Below are positions 1 to 9,063 of a stretch of DNA of 48,171 nucleotides, piece after piece. How positions within the stretch are numbered: the first letter of the stretch is position 1; every line of letters starts with the position of its first letter. Under the pieces are notes generated by a model. The model was not told the DNA's origin, made no database searches, and was given only the letters and a program-made list of their open reading frames with translations. This stretch comes from JAHJQQ01 sp964458835 (GTDB lineage: Bacteria; Pseudomonadota; Gammaproteobacteria; Thiohalobacterales; Thiohalobacteraceae). The stretch is taken from positions 1-48,171 of the forward strand of contig CAYWKV010000007.1 in assembly GCA_964458835.1 (NCBI GenBank), in the 5' to 3' direction. The translations under genes were made by a program, and so were the position numbers.

Positions 1-862
1 CGCACGTCCGGTGGTGTGGGAGGACGGCGGGGGTGACCCCGCCTCCTACCCGATCGCGCTTGCGGAAGATGAGAATATTTCCGAAGGCCGGGCCAGGCGC
101 GCGAATGTAGCGAAACCAGAGTGTGTTGAAGGCGTGAACCAATCGCTTGAGCAGGCGTGTCGGGACGAGCCAGTAGATCTCCGTGAACTGCCCTGCCACT
201 CGCGATTCCAGTACCATGCCGTTCCGCTCGAATTCCCGGATCAGCCAGTGCATGTTCGCCTGACGGGTCAGCAGACGGCCCTCTTCGGTGTCTTCCCAGT
301 TTTCTATGCCTGCGGGGCTGGTCACCACCTCCGAATGCCCGAGTTTGAACAGCCGCTTGATCAGTCGTAGGAGACGAGCTTGCACCGAGCGCATATTTCC
401 CTCACTTACAGCAAGCCGTCCACCGGGGGCTATAACACGCGACAGTTCGGCTATGGCCTTATCCACCTCCGGAACGTGCATGAGAACGCCCCAACATACC
501 GCATAGTCGAATCTGCCATCCGGGAACGTCAGCTTGAGCAGGTTCTGCTGCTCGAGGAAGATGCTATTGGCATAGTGTGTTCCCGTCAGCGCCTCTCGTG
601 CCAGGGTCAGTGCGCTTTCCGACAGGTCGCTGCCAATTACCCGGAAGCCACGATCGACCAGGTTCCTTGATTTGGCGCAGCTGCCGCAGCCAGCGTCGAG
701 AACGGTGGCTCCTTGAGGTGCTGCAAATCGGGAGACGATATAGTCGAACGCCATACTATAAAAGTGTTCGTTCTCGGGTGTACGGTAGTTGTCCACCCAT
801 TCCGCATGAATTCCGGACTTCTGCAAGGTGCTCTCGGCGGCATCCGTGTTGTTGTCGGTCAT
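1..862 (-). CDS. Class I SAM-dependent methyltransferase (3' end outside the window)
   Basis: The leftward frame opens at an ATG at 862-860 and stays open to the window edge, so at least 287 codons are present and the C-terminus is missing. Residues 55-61 read LDAGCGS, the SAM-binding motif I of class I methyltransferases, followed by an acidic motif II region (VIGSDLS) and a WGVLMHVPEVDKA stretch typical of Methyltransf_11-type enzymes. The start lies 30 bases downstream of the asnB stop, so it is probably the next gene of the same leftward operon. The substrate cannot be told from the sequence; a sugar or lipid-linked sugar is inferred only from the polysaccharide context. Fold assignment is firm, role is not. 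Confidence 0.85.
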   Translation of the reverse strand, partial: MTDNNTDAAESTLQKSGIHAEWVDNYRTPENEHFYSMAFDYIVSRFAAPQGATVLDAGCGSCAKSRNLVDRGFRVIGSDLSESALTLAREALTGTHYANSIFLEQQNLLKLTFPDGRFDYAVCWGVLMHVPEVDKAIAELSRVIAPGGRLAVSEGNMRSVQARLLRLIKRLFKLGHSEVVTSPAGIENWEDTEEGRLLTRQANMHWLIREFERNGMVLESRVAGQFTEIYWLVPTRLLKRLVHAFNTLWFRYIRAPGPAFGNILIFRKRDRVGGGVTPAVLPHHRTC

Positions 863-892
863 ATTCTGGTCCTGATGGTGGTATCTTTTGCG

Positions 893-2743
893 TCAGCCCG
901 AAACCGCAAAGCGTTCACGCCAGATGAGAAAATTCATGGAAGTCCAGAGTAATTCCGAGTGGTCTTCCCGACCAGCGCGGTGCTCGCGCCAGAGTCCGCG
1001 CATGCGCTGCTCGTCCAGAAGGCCTTCTCCGATACCGGCATCAAAGATGCGGTTTGCAACGCCACCCAGGCCATTGTCATCCCGTAGCCAAGTTCCTAAC
1101 GGAACGCCGAATCCAGATTTTCGCCGGTACACGATTTCGTCAGGAAGGTAATTGCGAGCGACACTTTTCACAAGTTCTTTGCCACGAAGTAACCGTGTGC
1201 GGCATCTCGATGGCAGCGTATTGGCGAACTCCGCGATACGATAATCGAGAAACGGAACGCGAGCCTCGACGCTCGCCCCCATGCTCATCTTGTCCTGGCG
1301 ATTGAGAATTGAAACCAGATAGGTGTGCTGATCCTGGAACGACAACCGCGCGCCTATATCCTGCAGGTCACAATAGCGTGCCAGAACGTCCTCCCGATAC
1401 GCTTGCGTCTGCATCAGCCCCGAAGCGAGCAAGGGTTCCACGTCCTCGCTTCGATTGGTCGCGGAGTTGGTGAGAATCGCGTCGTCAACGTTCCGACGAA
1501 GAAAATAGTCCAGCTTATGGATGCGATGGTCGCCGCTCACCCTGCCAATTGCACCGAGTAATGGCTTCAGGACCGGGCTGAGTCGCCGCACCCTGGCGAG
1601 TATCTGCGGAATTTGATAGCGCGGATAGCCAAGAAAGAGCTCATCAGCGCCTTCGCCCGTCAGCACGACGGTCACGAACTGTTTGGCGAGTCGGCTGATG
1701 GCGAAGATCTGCACGGAATTCGCGAAATGCAGTGGTTCATCGTTGAGCCAGATCAGGTCTTCGAGATGTGCAGCAAAATCGGCATTTTCCACAATAAGCT
1801 CATGATGATGCGTACCGTACCGCCGCGCCACGATCTGTGCGTAGCGGGTTTCATCATAAGCCGTCTCGCTGAAGCCTACCGAAAAGGTGTTGACGCCTTG
1901 TCCCAGCTGGCGTGCCGCAATGGCCGTAACGAGGCTGGAGTCGACGCCACCGGAGCAGAACGTGCCCAGCGGAACCTCGCTCATCAGGCGGATACGGACG
2001 GCATCGGTCAGAAGTTCATCCAGGTGATCAATGCAGTCATTCAGGGTGCAGGCTGCGGGAAAGTCTACGCGCCGATGGGTCCAGTATTGATGAGTCTCGC
2101 AGCCGTCGCTAGTAACCAGCATCCAGCATCCTGGAAGCAAGGAGTTGATACCTGAGAATAGGGTCCGTTCGCCGCTGATGCCGCGATAGAGGAAATACTC
2201 CCATACGCAGTCCCTTGCGAGGGCAGACTTCAGCTGCCCGCTGGCCAGGATCGCTTTGATCTCGGAAGCAAAGACAAAACCTTCCGGACCATCGTGGTAA
2301 TACAGCGGCTTGATGCCGAGCCGGTCACGCGCAAGGAACAGACTGCGCGTTTTCGTATCCCAGATCGCGAATGCGAACATTCCGTTCAGTTGTTGCACGC
2401 ACTCAGAGCCATACTCAATATAAGCGTTTACTATGACTTCCGTGTCGGATTCCGTCTTGAAGCGGTGACCTCTCTGAGTAAGCTCATGACGTAGATCACG
2501 GTAGTTGTAGATCTCGCCGTTGAAGACGATCCAATAGCGAGGGTCGCTGCCGTGCATGGGCTGATGGCCGGTCGTGATCCCGATGATGCTCAAACGGCGA
2601 TGACATAGACCGAGCGGACCGTCCGTGTATACCCCCTCCTCGTCTGGCCCACGATGGATCATGGTGTCGCGCATGCGCACCAGCTGATCGACTTCGACCT
2701 GACTCTCCGGTGTCTTGAGCAAAATTCCCGCAATACCACACAT
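893..2743 (-). CDS. asnB: Asparagine synthase (glutamine-hydrolysing), AsnB type
   Basis: The 616-residue protein begins MCGIAGIL, so Cys2 is available as the N-terminal nucleophile of a class II glutamine amidotransferase after Met removal. RGPDEEG (31-37) and NGEIYNY (75-81) are the glutaminase-pocket motifs. The synthase domain carries the PPi-loop SGGVDSS at 264-270 and a GEGADELFLGYPRY motif. Known members amidate an aspartate or another carboxylate using glutamine and ATP. In polysaccharide clusters such proteins are often suspected of amidating uronic acids or amino acid decorations, which is inference here. It lies 48 bases downstream of the CapK-like gene and upstream of the methyltransferase, in the same direction. 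A second AsnB-like protein is encoded at 23486-25483, so the two may have different acceptors. Confidence 0.9.
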   Translation of the reverse strand: MCGIAGILLKTPESQVEVDQLVRMRDTMIHRGPDEEGVYTDGPLGLCHRRLSIIGITTGHQPMHGSDPRYWIVFNGEIYNYRDLRHELTQRGHRFKTESDTEVIVNAYIEYGSECVQQLNGMFAFAIWDTKTRSLFLARDRLGIKPLYYHDGPEGFVFASEIKAILASGQLKSALARDCVWEYFLYRGISGERTLFSGINSLLPGCWMLVTSDGCETHQYWTHRRVDFPAACTLNDCIDHLDELLTDAVRIRLMSEVPLGTFCSGGVDSSLVTAIAARQLGQGVNTFSVGFSETAYDETRYAQIVARRYGTHHHELIVENADFAAHLEDLIWLNDEPLHFANSVQIFAISRLAKQFVTVVLTGEGADELFLGYPRYQIPQILARVRRLSPVLKPLLGAIGRVSGDHRIHKLDYFLRRNVDDAILTNSATNRSEDVEPLLASGLMQTQAYREDVLARYCDLQDIGARLSFQDQHTYLVSILNRQDKMSMGASVEARVPFLDYRIAEFANTLPSRCRTRLLRGKELVKSVARNYLPDEIVYRRKSGFGVPLGTWLRDDNGLGGVANRIFDAGIGEGLLDEQRMRGLWREHRAGREDHSELLWTSMNFLIWRERFAVSG

Positions 2744-2791
2744 GTCGTTACTCGCCTTGTTCGTGTTGGCTTGGTCCAGCCCGACATGCGG

Positions 2792-4198
2792 TCAGATGCC
2801 TGGTTTGACCTTGGATATTACCCATTTGAACTTGCCGGTTTGAGTGCGTTCTAGTTCTTTAACACGCTCAACCCGGACCGTTACCGTGTCTCCCAATCGT
2901 TCGGCGAGTCCTGCAGTCAACTGTCGTTCGTCCTCTGCCGAAAACTGCACGGTCGGCACGACTTTGACCACTACCGTATCCAGGTCTTCCTGTACGATCT
3001 GCGAGGCCGCAATGGACGTCAATGGCTTGAACGGGTGTGTCAGAACGGACGGTGATATCAATCGCCCATCACGTAATGTCATCAGATCTTCAGCTTTGGT
3101 CGCTACATCTTCGATCAGGGGCAATGCTCGGCCACAGGAGCAGCGTTGGACGCGCAATGCCGTCATGTCATTTGTCACGTAGCGAATCAACGGCATGGCA
3201 CGGTTATGCAGCGTTGTGGCAACCAGCTTTCCCAGAGCGCCAGGAGGAGCGGCTCGGCCATTTGCATCGAGAATCTCAGTAATGCCAAATTCTGATGCCA
3301 GATGATGCCCTTCATGATGGTCGCACTCAGTCGCGAACACTACGCGTTCGGCCGCACCGAAATAGTCGAATACTCGGCACTGAAAGCTGGACTCGATAGC
3401 TTCTCTCTGAAAGTCAAAAAGAGTTTCGGATGACGTTAGAACAGCATGCAGCGGCAAAGTTTTCCCGATATTCTTGAGGTGTTTCGCCAGCACGTAGACG
3501 GTTGACGGGTAGCCATCGAGGACTTTCGGTCTGAAGCGCCGTAGCTCGCCAAGGTAGGCCGTAATGTTGTCGGGCGTCAGATGGAACGAGGACAGTAGCA
3601 ACTGGTGGTGCAGATAATTAATCCGCCAGAAGGGGGCTGTAGGTTGGTCGAGCGGAACCACCACATTGCCGCGAATCACCGCTACGCGGTCACCGAATGC
3701 TGACAGCCGTGTATTTGCCCAGGCATATTGGCGGTCCAGCATGGCATAGTTCATGCGTATTAGGCCTGGGTCATAGCATATCTCCAAGGGAGATCCGGTG
3801 GTGCCGCTCGTATGCCCCTTTGCTACGCGGTCTATCGAATAATCGGTCGACAGCAGCTCGTTGAAATGGCGCTTTATGTCATCTTTGGTCAATAGCGGAA
3901 AGGCGGTCAGGTCCTCTGGTGTCCGGACATCCGCCGGAATGATGCCGTATTCACGCATTATCCGCGTGTAGTAAGGAACTTTCGTATGCGCGTATGCAAT
4001 GATGTCCTGAAGCCGCTCGCACTGGTACGCGTACAGTTCGTCCTCACTGAACCACTGACTTCTTTCCAGGAATGCCTTTCGCGCGGTAAAGTCACCCCCA
4101 TAACGTTCACGATGCAAGCGGGCACTTACCGCCGTAAGGGCGAGATTCTGAAGCATCACCGGAAGGCGGTCATACAGTGGTTTAAGTCGCGATTCCAT
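2792..4198 (-). CDS. CapK/PaaK-like adenylate-forming enzyme
   Basis: This 468-residue protein resembles the phenylacetate-CoA-ligase-like CapK family found in capsule and exopolysaccharide loci. Visible motifs are the AMP-binding loop GHTSGTTGSPLEI, the segment DYFGAAERV, which matches the adenine-binding region of PaaK-type enzymes, and a CSCGRALP cysteine motif near the C-terminal part. A C-terminal TGKFKW segment could supply the mobile-domain lysine. Such enzymes activate a carboxylic acid as an adenylate; the acid is unknown here. I chose the ATG at 4198 because AGGGG sits 8 bases upstream and the previous gene stops at 4203. An in-frame ATG at 4240 would give 482 residues but overlaps the upstream gene by 38 bases and has no clear ribosome site. 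Confidence 0.82.
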   Translation of the reverse strand: MESRLKPLYDRLPVMLQNLALTAVSARLHRERYGGDFTARKAFLERSQWFSEDELYAYQCERLQDIIAYAHTKVPYYTRIMREYGIIPADVRTPEDLTAFPLLTKDDIKRHFNELLSTDYSIDRVAKGHTSGTTGSPLEICYDPGLIRMNYAMLDRQYAWANTRLSAFGDRVAVIRGNVVVPLDQPTAPFWRINYLHHQLLLSSFHLTPDNITAYLGELRRFRPKVLDGYPSTVYVLAKHLKNIGKTLPLHAVLTSSETLFDFQREAIESSFQCRVFDYFGAAERVVFATECDHHEGHHLASEFGITEILDANGRAAPPGALGKLVATTLHNRAMPLIRYVTNDMTALRVQRCSCGRALPLIEDVATKAEDLMTLRDGRLISPSVLTHPFKPLTSIAASQIVQEDLDTVVVKVVPTVQFSAEDERQLTAGLAERLGDTVTVRVERVKELERTQTGKFKWVISKVKPGI

Positions 4199-4202
4199 TG
4201 CG

Positions 4203-5435
4203 CTAGCCCCTAGGACTTCTTTTTTGAACGACGTCTTCATAGACGCGTTGAAGGTCCGTTCCTATGGCTGTCCAACCATAACCCGAGACTGCGATCTCGC
4301 GTGCCGCCGTGCCGAGGGTGCGGCGCGCCTCTGCGTCAGCGAAGAGCGTACTGACCCGGTCTGCAAACTGCACCGGATCGTCTTCGATGTAGATATCGCG
4401 ACCGTGGGTAACGCCGATACCTTCGCAGCCTACTGATGTGGAGACGATCGCCTTTCCCTGTGCAAGTGCATCCAGAACCTTCAGACGCGTACCACCGCCG
4501 ACCCGAAGAGGGACCACATAGACAGCGGCCTTGCGTACATAAGGCCGCACATCGTCTACAAACCCGGTTACGATAATGCTGGGATCGCGCTGGCTGATCT
4601 CGTTTAGCTCGCGCGGTGGATCCTGGCCGATGGCATAGAATTTCGCGGTGGGGTGTCGACGCAGAATGGCAGGCCAGATGTCGCGTAGAAAATACAGCAC
4701 GGCATCTTTGTTGGCATACATGTTCATGCCACCGGTATAGATGGCCGCTAGTTCATGATTTTCGGTCGCCGGTGTGAAATAGCTGATGTCGACGCCATTT
4801 GGGATAATGGCTGTGGCCGCGCCGGGCGCGATCCGCAACAGATCTATCTCGTCGTTAGATGACATCATGAGATTCATGTCGAACAGCGGGCTTTGTTCTG
4901 CCTCGAAAATACGCAGTCTTCTCGCTTGTAACCCGATATAGTATTTTCGGAGCGTGCTGGTCTCCACTTCAGCCCGGCGCTCCATCAGGCGGGACTCGAT
5001 GTTGTGGTGGGTCAGAACGCATGGTATGCCCGTTGCGAGTTTCCGGTACGGCGCCAGCCCGATAGTATCGACATGCAGAAGGTCTATGGCTTCGACCTCC
5101 AGTATTCGTCTGATCTCCTGGCGATAGGCCGCAGACATATGAGCGAGGACGCTGAATGGTCTTGGGTACAGAAGGCCGATGCTGAACGCGGCTATTTTGT
5201 GGGCAATCGACTGCTTTGGCCATAGCGGAAAATACTGCACACTTGTACAGTGCTTGAGCAGCTCGTACCTGCTCTCCTCGACCAGTTCGGGTGTTCCCAG
5301 CGTTTCTGGATGAATGAAGGCAAGTAGGTGGACGTCGTTATGTTGGCCGATTTCACGCAACAGATTGTAACCGCGTTGCAGAACCCCGCCGTGCGGAGGA
5401 TAGGGGACGATCTGGGAAATGAAAAGGATATTCAT
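4203..5435 (-). CDS. Family 4 glycosyltransferase
   Basis: The 410-residue product has a GT-B fold signature: an N-terminal beta-strand with ISQIVPYPPHGG as the glycine-rich acceptor loop, and the C-terminal stretch VGGGTRLKVLDALAQGKAIV, which is the nucleotide-sugar binding region of GT4 enzymes. The N-terminal PYPP pattern recalls the sugar transferases that accompany exosortase-type EPS loci, though I cannot assign the exact subfamily. It is cytoplasmic with no signal peptide. Its ATG overlaps the stop of the upstream glycosyltransferase by four bases (ATGA), so the two are probably translationally coupled. Donor and acceptor sugars are not predictable. Confidence 0.85.
   Translation of the reverse strand: MNILFISQIVPYPPHGGVLQRGYNLLREIGQHNDVHLLAFIHPETLGTPELVEESRYELLKHCTSVQYFPLWPKQSIAHKIAAFSIGLLYPRPFSVLAHMSAAYRQEIRRILEVEAIDLLHVDTIGLAPYRKLATGIPCVLTHHNIESRLMERRAEVETSTLRKYYIGLQARRLRIFEAEQSPLFDMNLMMSSNDEIDLLRIAPGAATAIIPNGVDISYFTPATENHELAAIYTGGMNMYANKDAVLYFLRDIWPAILRRHPTAKFYAIGQDPPRELNEISQRDPSIIVTGFVDDVRPYVRKAAVYVVPLRVGGGTRLKVLDALAQGKAIVSTSVGCEGIGVTHGRDIYIEDDPVQFADRVSTLFADAEARRTLGTAAREIAVSGYGWTAIGTDLQRVYEDVVQKRSPRG
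4207..4211 (-). promoter_or_regulatory. Ribosome binding site AGGGG for the CapK-like gene
   Basis: On the minus strand AGGGG lies 8 bases before the ATG at 4198 and within a few bases of the upstream stop codon. No comparable site precedes the longer alternative ATG at 4240, so this motif decides the start. Confidence 0.6.
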
Positions 5436-6595
5436 CCGTTGCGCAGCCCATGAAGCCGCCTCACTCGTGTGTGACGCGTGGCGAGTTCGTCGTAGATAGC
5501 CATATATCGGGTCGCCATGGCGTTGGCGGTAAAGTCGCGCGTATAACGCGCGGCAGCGGCCATACCCAGTCGGGTCCGCAGGGTATCATCGTCCAGCAGC
5601 CTGACGAGTGCATCGGCCATGGCAGGAACATCACCTGCGCTGGTTAGAAGAGCCGATGTTCCTGCGTCGACCATATGGGATGTTTCGCCAACGCGAGTAG
5701 CGACGATGGCGCGCCCGGACGCCATGGCTTCGAGTAGAACGATGGACATTGCCTCCCACAGAGAGGGTTGGAAGAAAATGTCGACGTGGTCCATCATGAC
5801 CCGTGCCGCATCCTTCACCCAGCCGAGAAATTCAACGATTCCATCGAGGCCTAGTTCGCGGCGACGTGCTTCCAGAGGCGCCCTCAGATGGCCTTCTCCG
5901 GCGATCAGGAAGACATGCCGGCGACAGCCCTGCTGTTTGAGGCGTGCCGCCACGTCCAGAAGATCGAACATGCCCTTCTGCTCGATCAAGGTGTTGATGG
6001 ATCCGATGACGATGGCACCGCTGTTCCTATAGTGCCGGATAAATTCCGGAAGAGGGCCTGATGGCTGCTGATCAACACCGTTCCAGACGACGCCGAGCCG
6101 GGAATCGGGTATCCCGTACAGATGACGAATATTGTCACGCTGCACGCTGGAGACGGCCACTGGCCGGTCGACGAAACGCCAGCACAGCGATTCGATGTTT
6201 CTGAATGGCTTATCACGATGGGGGTACTTGCCATAGTGAAATGTATGGACGCTGCGCAGGTTCGGCGTCAGCAGCCGGCAGATCGTGGTATCGGCCAAGG
6301 CATGTACGTCGTGCGAATGCGTAATCCGGATATCGCGCATCTTCAATATCCTCCGCAACCCGATAGCCGTGAAGTAATCGGTTGTGAAGCGTCGGCTACG
6401 CGCGATGCCAATGACTTCTGTTCCCTCGGCGGCGATCTTTTCCCCTACTACCCCTTGTTCCTTTAGATAGCAGACGGCAACGTCGAAGCGTGATCGGTCT
6501 ATGTGTCGACACAGATTAGCCGTCACTTCTTCAGCTCCGCCGATGTGCAGCGTGGAGTGTACGATCAGGATCTTAACAGGTTCGCTGGGCTTCAT
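5432..6595 (-). CDS. Family 4 glycosyltransferase
   Basis: A 387-residue GT-B glycosyltransferase. It opens with KILIVHSTLHIGGAEEV, the GGAE acceptor-loop motif common in GT4, contains a central VWNGVD linker and ends with the donor-site motif SLWEAMSIVLLEAMASG, which has the two glutamates of the EX7E signature. It overlaps the polymerase gene upstream and the next glycosyltransferase downstream by four bases each (ATGA), so it is embedded in a tightly coupled operon. It would add one sugar to a lipid-linked repeat unit on the cytoplasmic face; which sugar is unknown. Confidence 0.88.
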   Translation of the reverse strand: MKPSEPVKILIVHSTLHIGGAEEVTANLCRHIDRSRFDVAVCYLKEQGVVGEKIAAEGTEVIGIARSRRFTTDYFTAIGLRRILKMRDIRITHSHDVHALADTTICRLLTPNLRSVHTFHYGKYPHRDKPFRNIESLCWRFVDRPVAVSSVQRDNIRHLYGIPDSRLGVVWNGVDQQPSGPLPEFIRHYRNSGAIVIGSINTLIEQKGMFDLLDVAARLKQQGCRRHVFLIAGEGHLRAPLEARRRELGLDGIVEFLGWVKDAARVMMDHVDIFFQPSLWEAMSIVLLEAMASGRAIVATRVGETSHMVDAGTSALLTSAGDVPAMADALVRLLDDDTLRTRLGMAAAARYTRDFTANAMATRYMAIYDELATRHTRVRRLHGLRNG

Positions 6596-7881
6596 CTCGC
6601 GAAATCTTTGCGTTGGCTGTGGGCGTCGTTCCAGATGAGCCGTTCAGCACGCTGCTCGGGCGTTTCTTCCTCGACGGCCTCTTGCTGTTGGGAAAGTGTG
6701 CGTCCATGGATGAAATACGCTGCCGTCCAGAGGCCGGCAAGGACGTACAGATGGGGATAGTAGGCGACGGAAAGAAAAGCGCCACCTACTGCGAACGCCA
6801 CCAAGCTTGCATTTAGCATCAAGAACAGCTTGCTGAGTTCGGACTGTTTTTCCCTTGCCTCACGCATGAGCCTTCTGTTGCGTAGGTAGTTGCCGATCAG
6901 TATCGCGAGCAAAAATGTTATCCCGGGAATTCCCAGTTCTCCGATAAGCAAAAAATACATGGAGTGCGCAGTGAGCCAGGGAAGGTTTTCTAGCCCGAAT
7001 TCTGGCGGGCGGAATTCCGTGCCCAGTTTGACTGCAAAATGACCGCTACCGACCCCCAGCCATGGGTGCTCATGGGCCATGCGGAGGGCTGTCTTCCAGG
7101 CCATGATACGGCCCATCGCCGAACCTTCGTGTTCGTAATTGGCGATAGTATTGATGCGCTCGAAATAGACATCGGGTGCATAACTCACGATGCCGCTCCC
7201 CACCACCGCCAGCAAGGCCAGGCCAACGATTTTCCGGCGTCCCTCCCACCAGAGATAAAGAAATACACAAGCCAGCGCGATGGACGCTCCTCGGGACTGC
7301 GTGCCCACTATACCGAGTATCAGACCAATAAGTGCGGCTCCCCAGAGCACGCGCAGCCACATCGATCGCGACCGGAGTATGAGATATAAACACATCGGTA
7401 GTGCTATCGTCACCGACAGAGAGTAGTCGTTGCCATCCCCCAGGAAGGTGTTGCCTTGGATGTAGGAACGTACCGCGGGATTCAGAACGACCTGGGGATT
7501 GAGAATCAGCAGAAGGACGTGCGAAAACACCAGCATGCCGAACAATGCCTGCATGCGCCGTTCGCTCGTGACCAGTTTGACGATCATGTAATACCAGAAC
7601 ACGAAGCCCAGAACCGTCTTGAAGACTTTGAACGAGTACTCTGTCACCTCGGCTGTCAGGACGGCGATCACCAGCAGCAGTAGGAGATACTGCAGCCAGC
7701 GCGAATTGCTGTGCCGGAAAAATTCTCGGTTACTGACGTCGCTCGTGTGATAAAGTGTGGCCAGGAAAACGGTTAGCGGTACTACGCTGTTGAGCCGTGC
7801 TGTCTCGATGAATGGCAGATAAGATCCCGGACGGACATAGTCCAGGAAAACGGATAGCAGGAAACCGGCATACAGTAGCAT
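6592..7881 (-). CDS. O-antigen ligase/polymerase-like (Wzy-type) integral membrane protein
   Basis: The 429-residue protein is largely hydrophobic with roughly ten to eleven predicted membrane segments and a charged C-terminal tail rich in Glu, Gln and Arg. The central block with GTQSRGAS followed by the large periplasmic loop containing HPWLGVGSGHF matches the Wzy_C (O-antigen ligase/polymerase) domain, where the arginine of SRG and a loop histidine are usually conserved. It resembles the O-ligase-like proteins found with exosortase-type EPS loci. The likely role is polymerising undecaprenyl-linked repeat units in the periplasm; a ligase role is possible. It lies between two GT4 genes, 6 bases after the upstream one and overlapping the downstream one by four bases. 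Confidence 0.85.
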   Translation of the reverse strand: MLLYAGFLLSVFLDYVRPGSYLPFIETARLNSVVPLTVFLATLYHTSDVSNREFFRHSNSRWLQYLLLLLVIAVLTAEVTEYSFKVFKTVLGFVFWYYMIVKLVTSERRMQALFGMLVFSHVLLLILNPQVVLNPAVRSYIQGNTFLGDGNDYSLSVTIALPMCLYLILRSRSMWLRVLWGAALIGLILGIVGTQSRGASIALACVFLYLWWEGRRKIVGLALLAVVGSGIVSYAPDVYFERINTIANYEHEGSAMGRIMAWKTALRMAHEHPWLGVGSGHFAVKLGTEFRPPEFGLENLPWLTAHSMYFLLIGELGIPGITFLLAILIGNYLRNRRLMREAREKQSELSKLFLMLNASLVAFAVGGAFLSVAYYPHLYVLAGLWTAAYFIHGRTLSQQQEAVEEETPEQRAERLIWNDAHSQRKDFAR

Positions 7882-7887
7882 GGTGTG

Positions 7888-9063
7888 CTACCCTTTCCCT
7901 TCCAGTACATCGTCGTAGACATCCATGATATGGCGCAGCCGGACCGTGTGGTCGAAATGGTTGCGTATATGGTCCTCGCCAGCGGCGGCCCAGCCCATAG
8001 CCTGATTCCGTGACGTCAGGCTTTCCCGTATCGCTGCCACCAGCGTGTCCTGGTCATCAGATGGGATCAGCCGGCCGAAGCGGCCATCCGTGACGATTTC
8101 TGCAGTGCCTCCCACGTCCGTTGCCACGACCGGCACATGCATCAACAAGGCTTCCAGGATGACGTTGGGCATGCCTTCGGTGCGCGAACTCTGCACGACA
8201 AGATCCAGGCTATTGTAAACCCGTTGCATATCCGCTCGATAACCAGCGAATATGACGCGATTGCCGATACCGAGCTCGCCGACCAGGCGGCGCAACCGCT
8301 CCTCATCCGGACCGATGCCTACAAGGACGAAGCTGACATCCGGAATCCCCGGAATGATCTCGGCGGCTGCGCGCAGGAACAGATCCTGACATTTCTCGGG
8401 GCTCAGCCGGCCGATGTTTCCCACCACCTTGTGGTGCGCGGGGATACCGAGTTCAGCCTGCACCGAGCGATCGCTTCGATCGGGCCGGTAACGCTCCACG
8501 ATCAGCGCGTTCTGAATCACTGCCAGTTTTCTGGCCGGTATACCCTGAGCGGACAGATGCGCCTGCATGCGCGCACTGACTACGATGGTGCGGTCGAAGA
8601 AACGTAGCAGAAACTTGTCGATAGCCGTATAGGTCCGTCCCTTGAGGTCATTGGCGATCCAGCCGTGGCAGGTGGATACCGCAGGGATGCCGAGCCGGCG
8701 AGCCGCGATCAGACCATAGAGATCGGAGCGGAAATCATGTGTGTGGATGATGTCGATGGCGTTGTGCCTGCACCAGCCGGTGATCTGGCGCAATATATCG
8801 GGATCCAGGGCGCGGTGCTCGGTGATGGGGTAGGTCTCCAGGCCACGCCGGAGTGCTTCGCTGAGGTAGGCGTGCTCACCATGGCGATCACCGGAGAAGG
8901 CGCCGATGACGATGCGGTAGCGCCGTGGATCGATCATCGACGCGGTATCGAGGATGGTACGCCCCGGCCCGTCCACCCAGGGCGAGTCGCGCAGATCCAG
9001 CACCCGTCGTGCCGATGATTTCCCCATCGATGTCGTAGCCGTATCCTGGCACGCCATATTCAT
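7888..9063 (-). CDS. Family 4 glycosyltransferase
   Basis: This 391-residue GT4 protein has the acceptor-loop region DGPGRTIL, a TCHGW strand end, NIGRLSPEKCQDLF in the middle (the typical GxLxxxK segment) and SSRTEGMPNVILEALLMHVPVV, with both glutamates of the EX7E donor motif. The sequence allows a start at 9087, but the ATG at 9063 forms an ATGA overlap with the stop of the hydrolase upstream, matching the coupling seen throughout this operon; a second ATG follows two codons later. No membrane segment or signal peptide is visible. The sugar specificity is unknown. Confidence 0.85.
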   Translation of the reverse strand: MNMACQDTATTSMGKSSARRVLDLRDSPWVDGPGRTILDTASMIDPRRYRIVIGAFSGDRHGEHAYLSEALRRGLETYPITEHRALDPDILRQITGWCRHNAIDIIHTHDFRSDLYGLIAARRLGIPAVSTCHGWIANDLKGRTYTAIDKFLLRFFDRTIVVSARMQAHLSAQGIPARKLAVIQNALIVERYRPDRSDRSVQAELGIPAHHKVVGNIGRLSPEKCQDLFLRAAAEIIPGIPDVSFVLVGIGPDEERLRRLVGELGIGNRVIFAGYRADMQRVYNSLDLVVQSSRTEGMPNVILEALLMHVPVVATDVGGTAEIVTDGRFGRLIPSDDQDTLVAAIRESLTSRNQAMGWAAAGEDHIRNHFDHTVRLRHIMDVYDDVLEGKG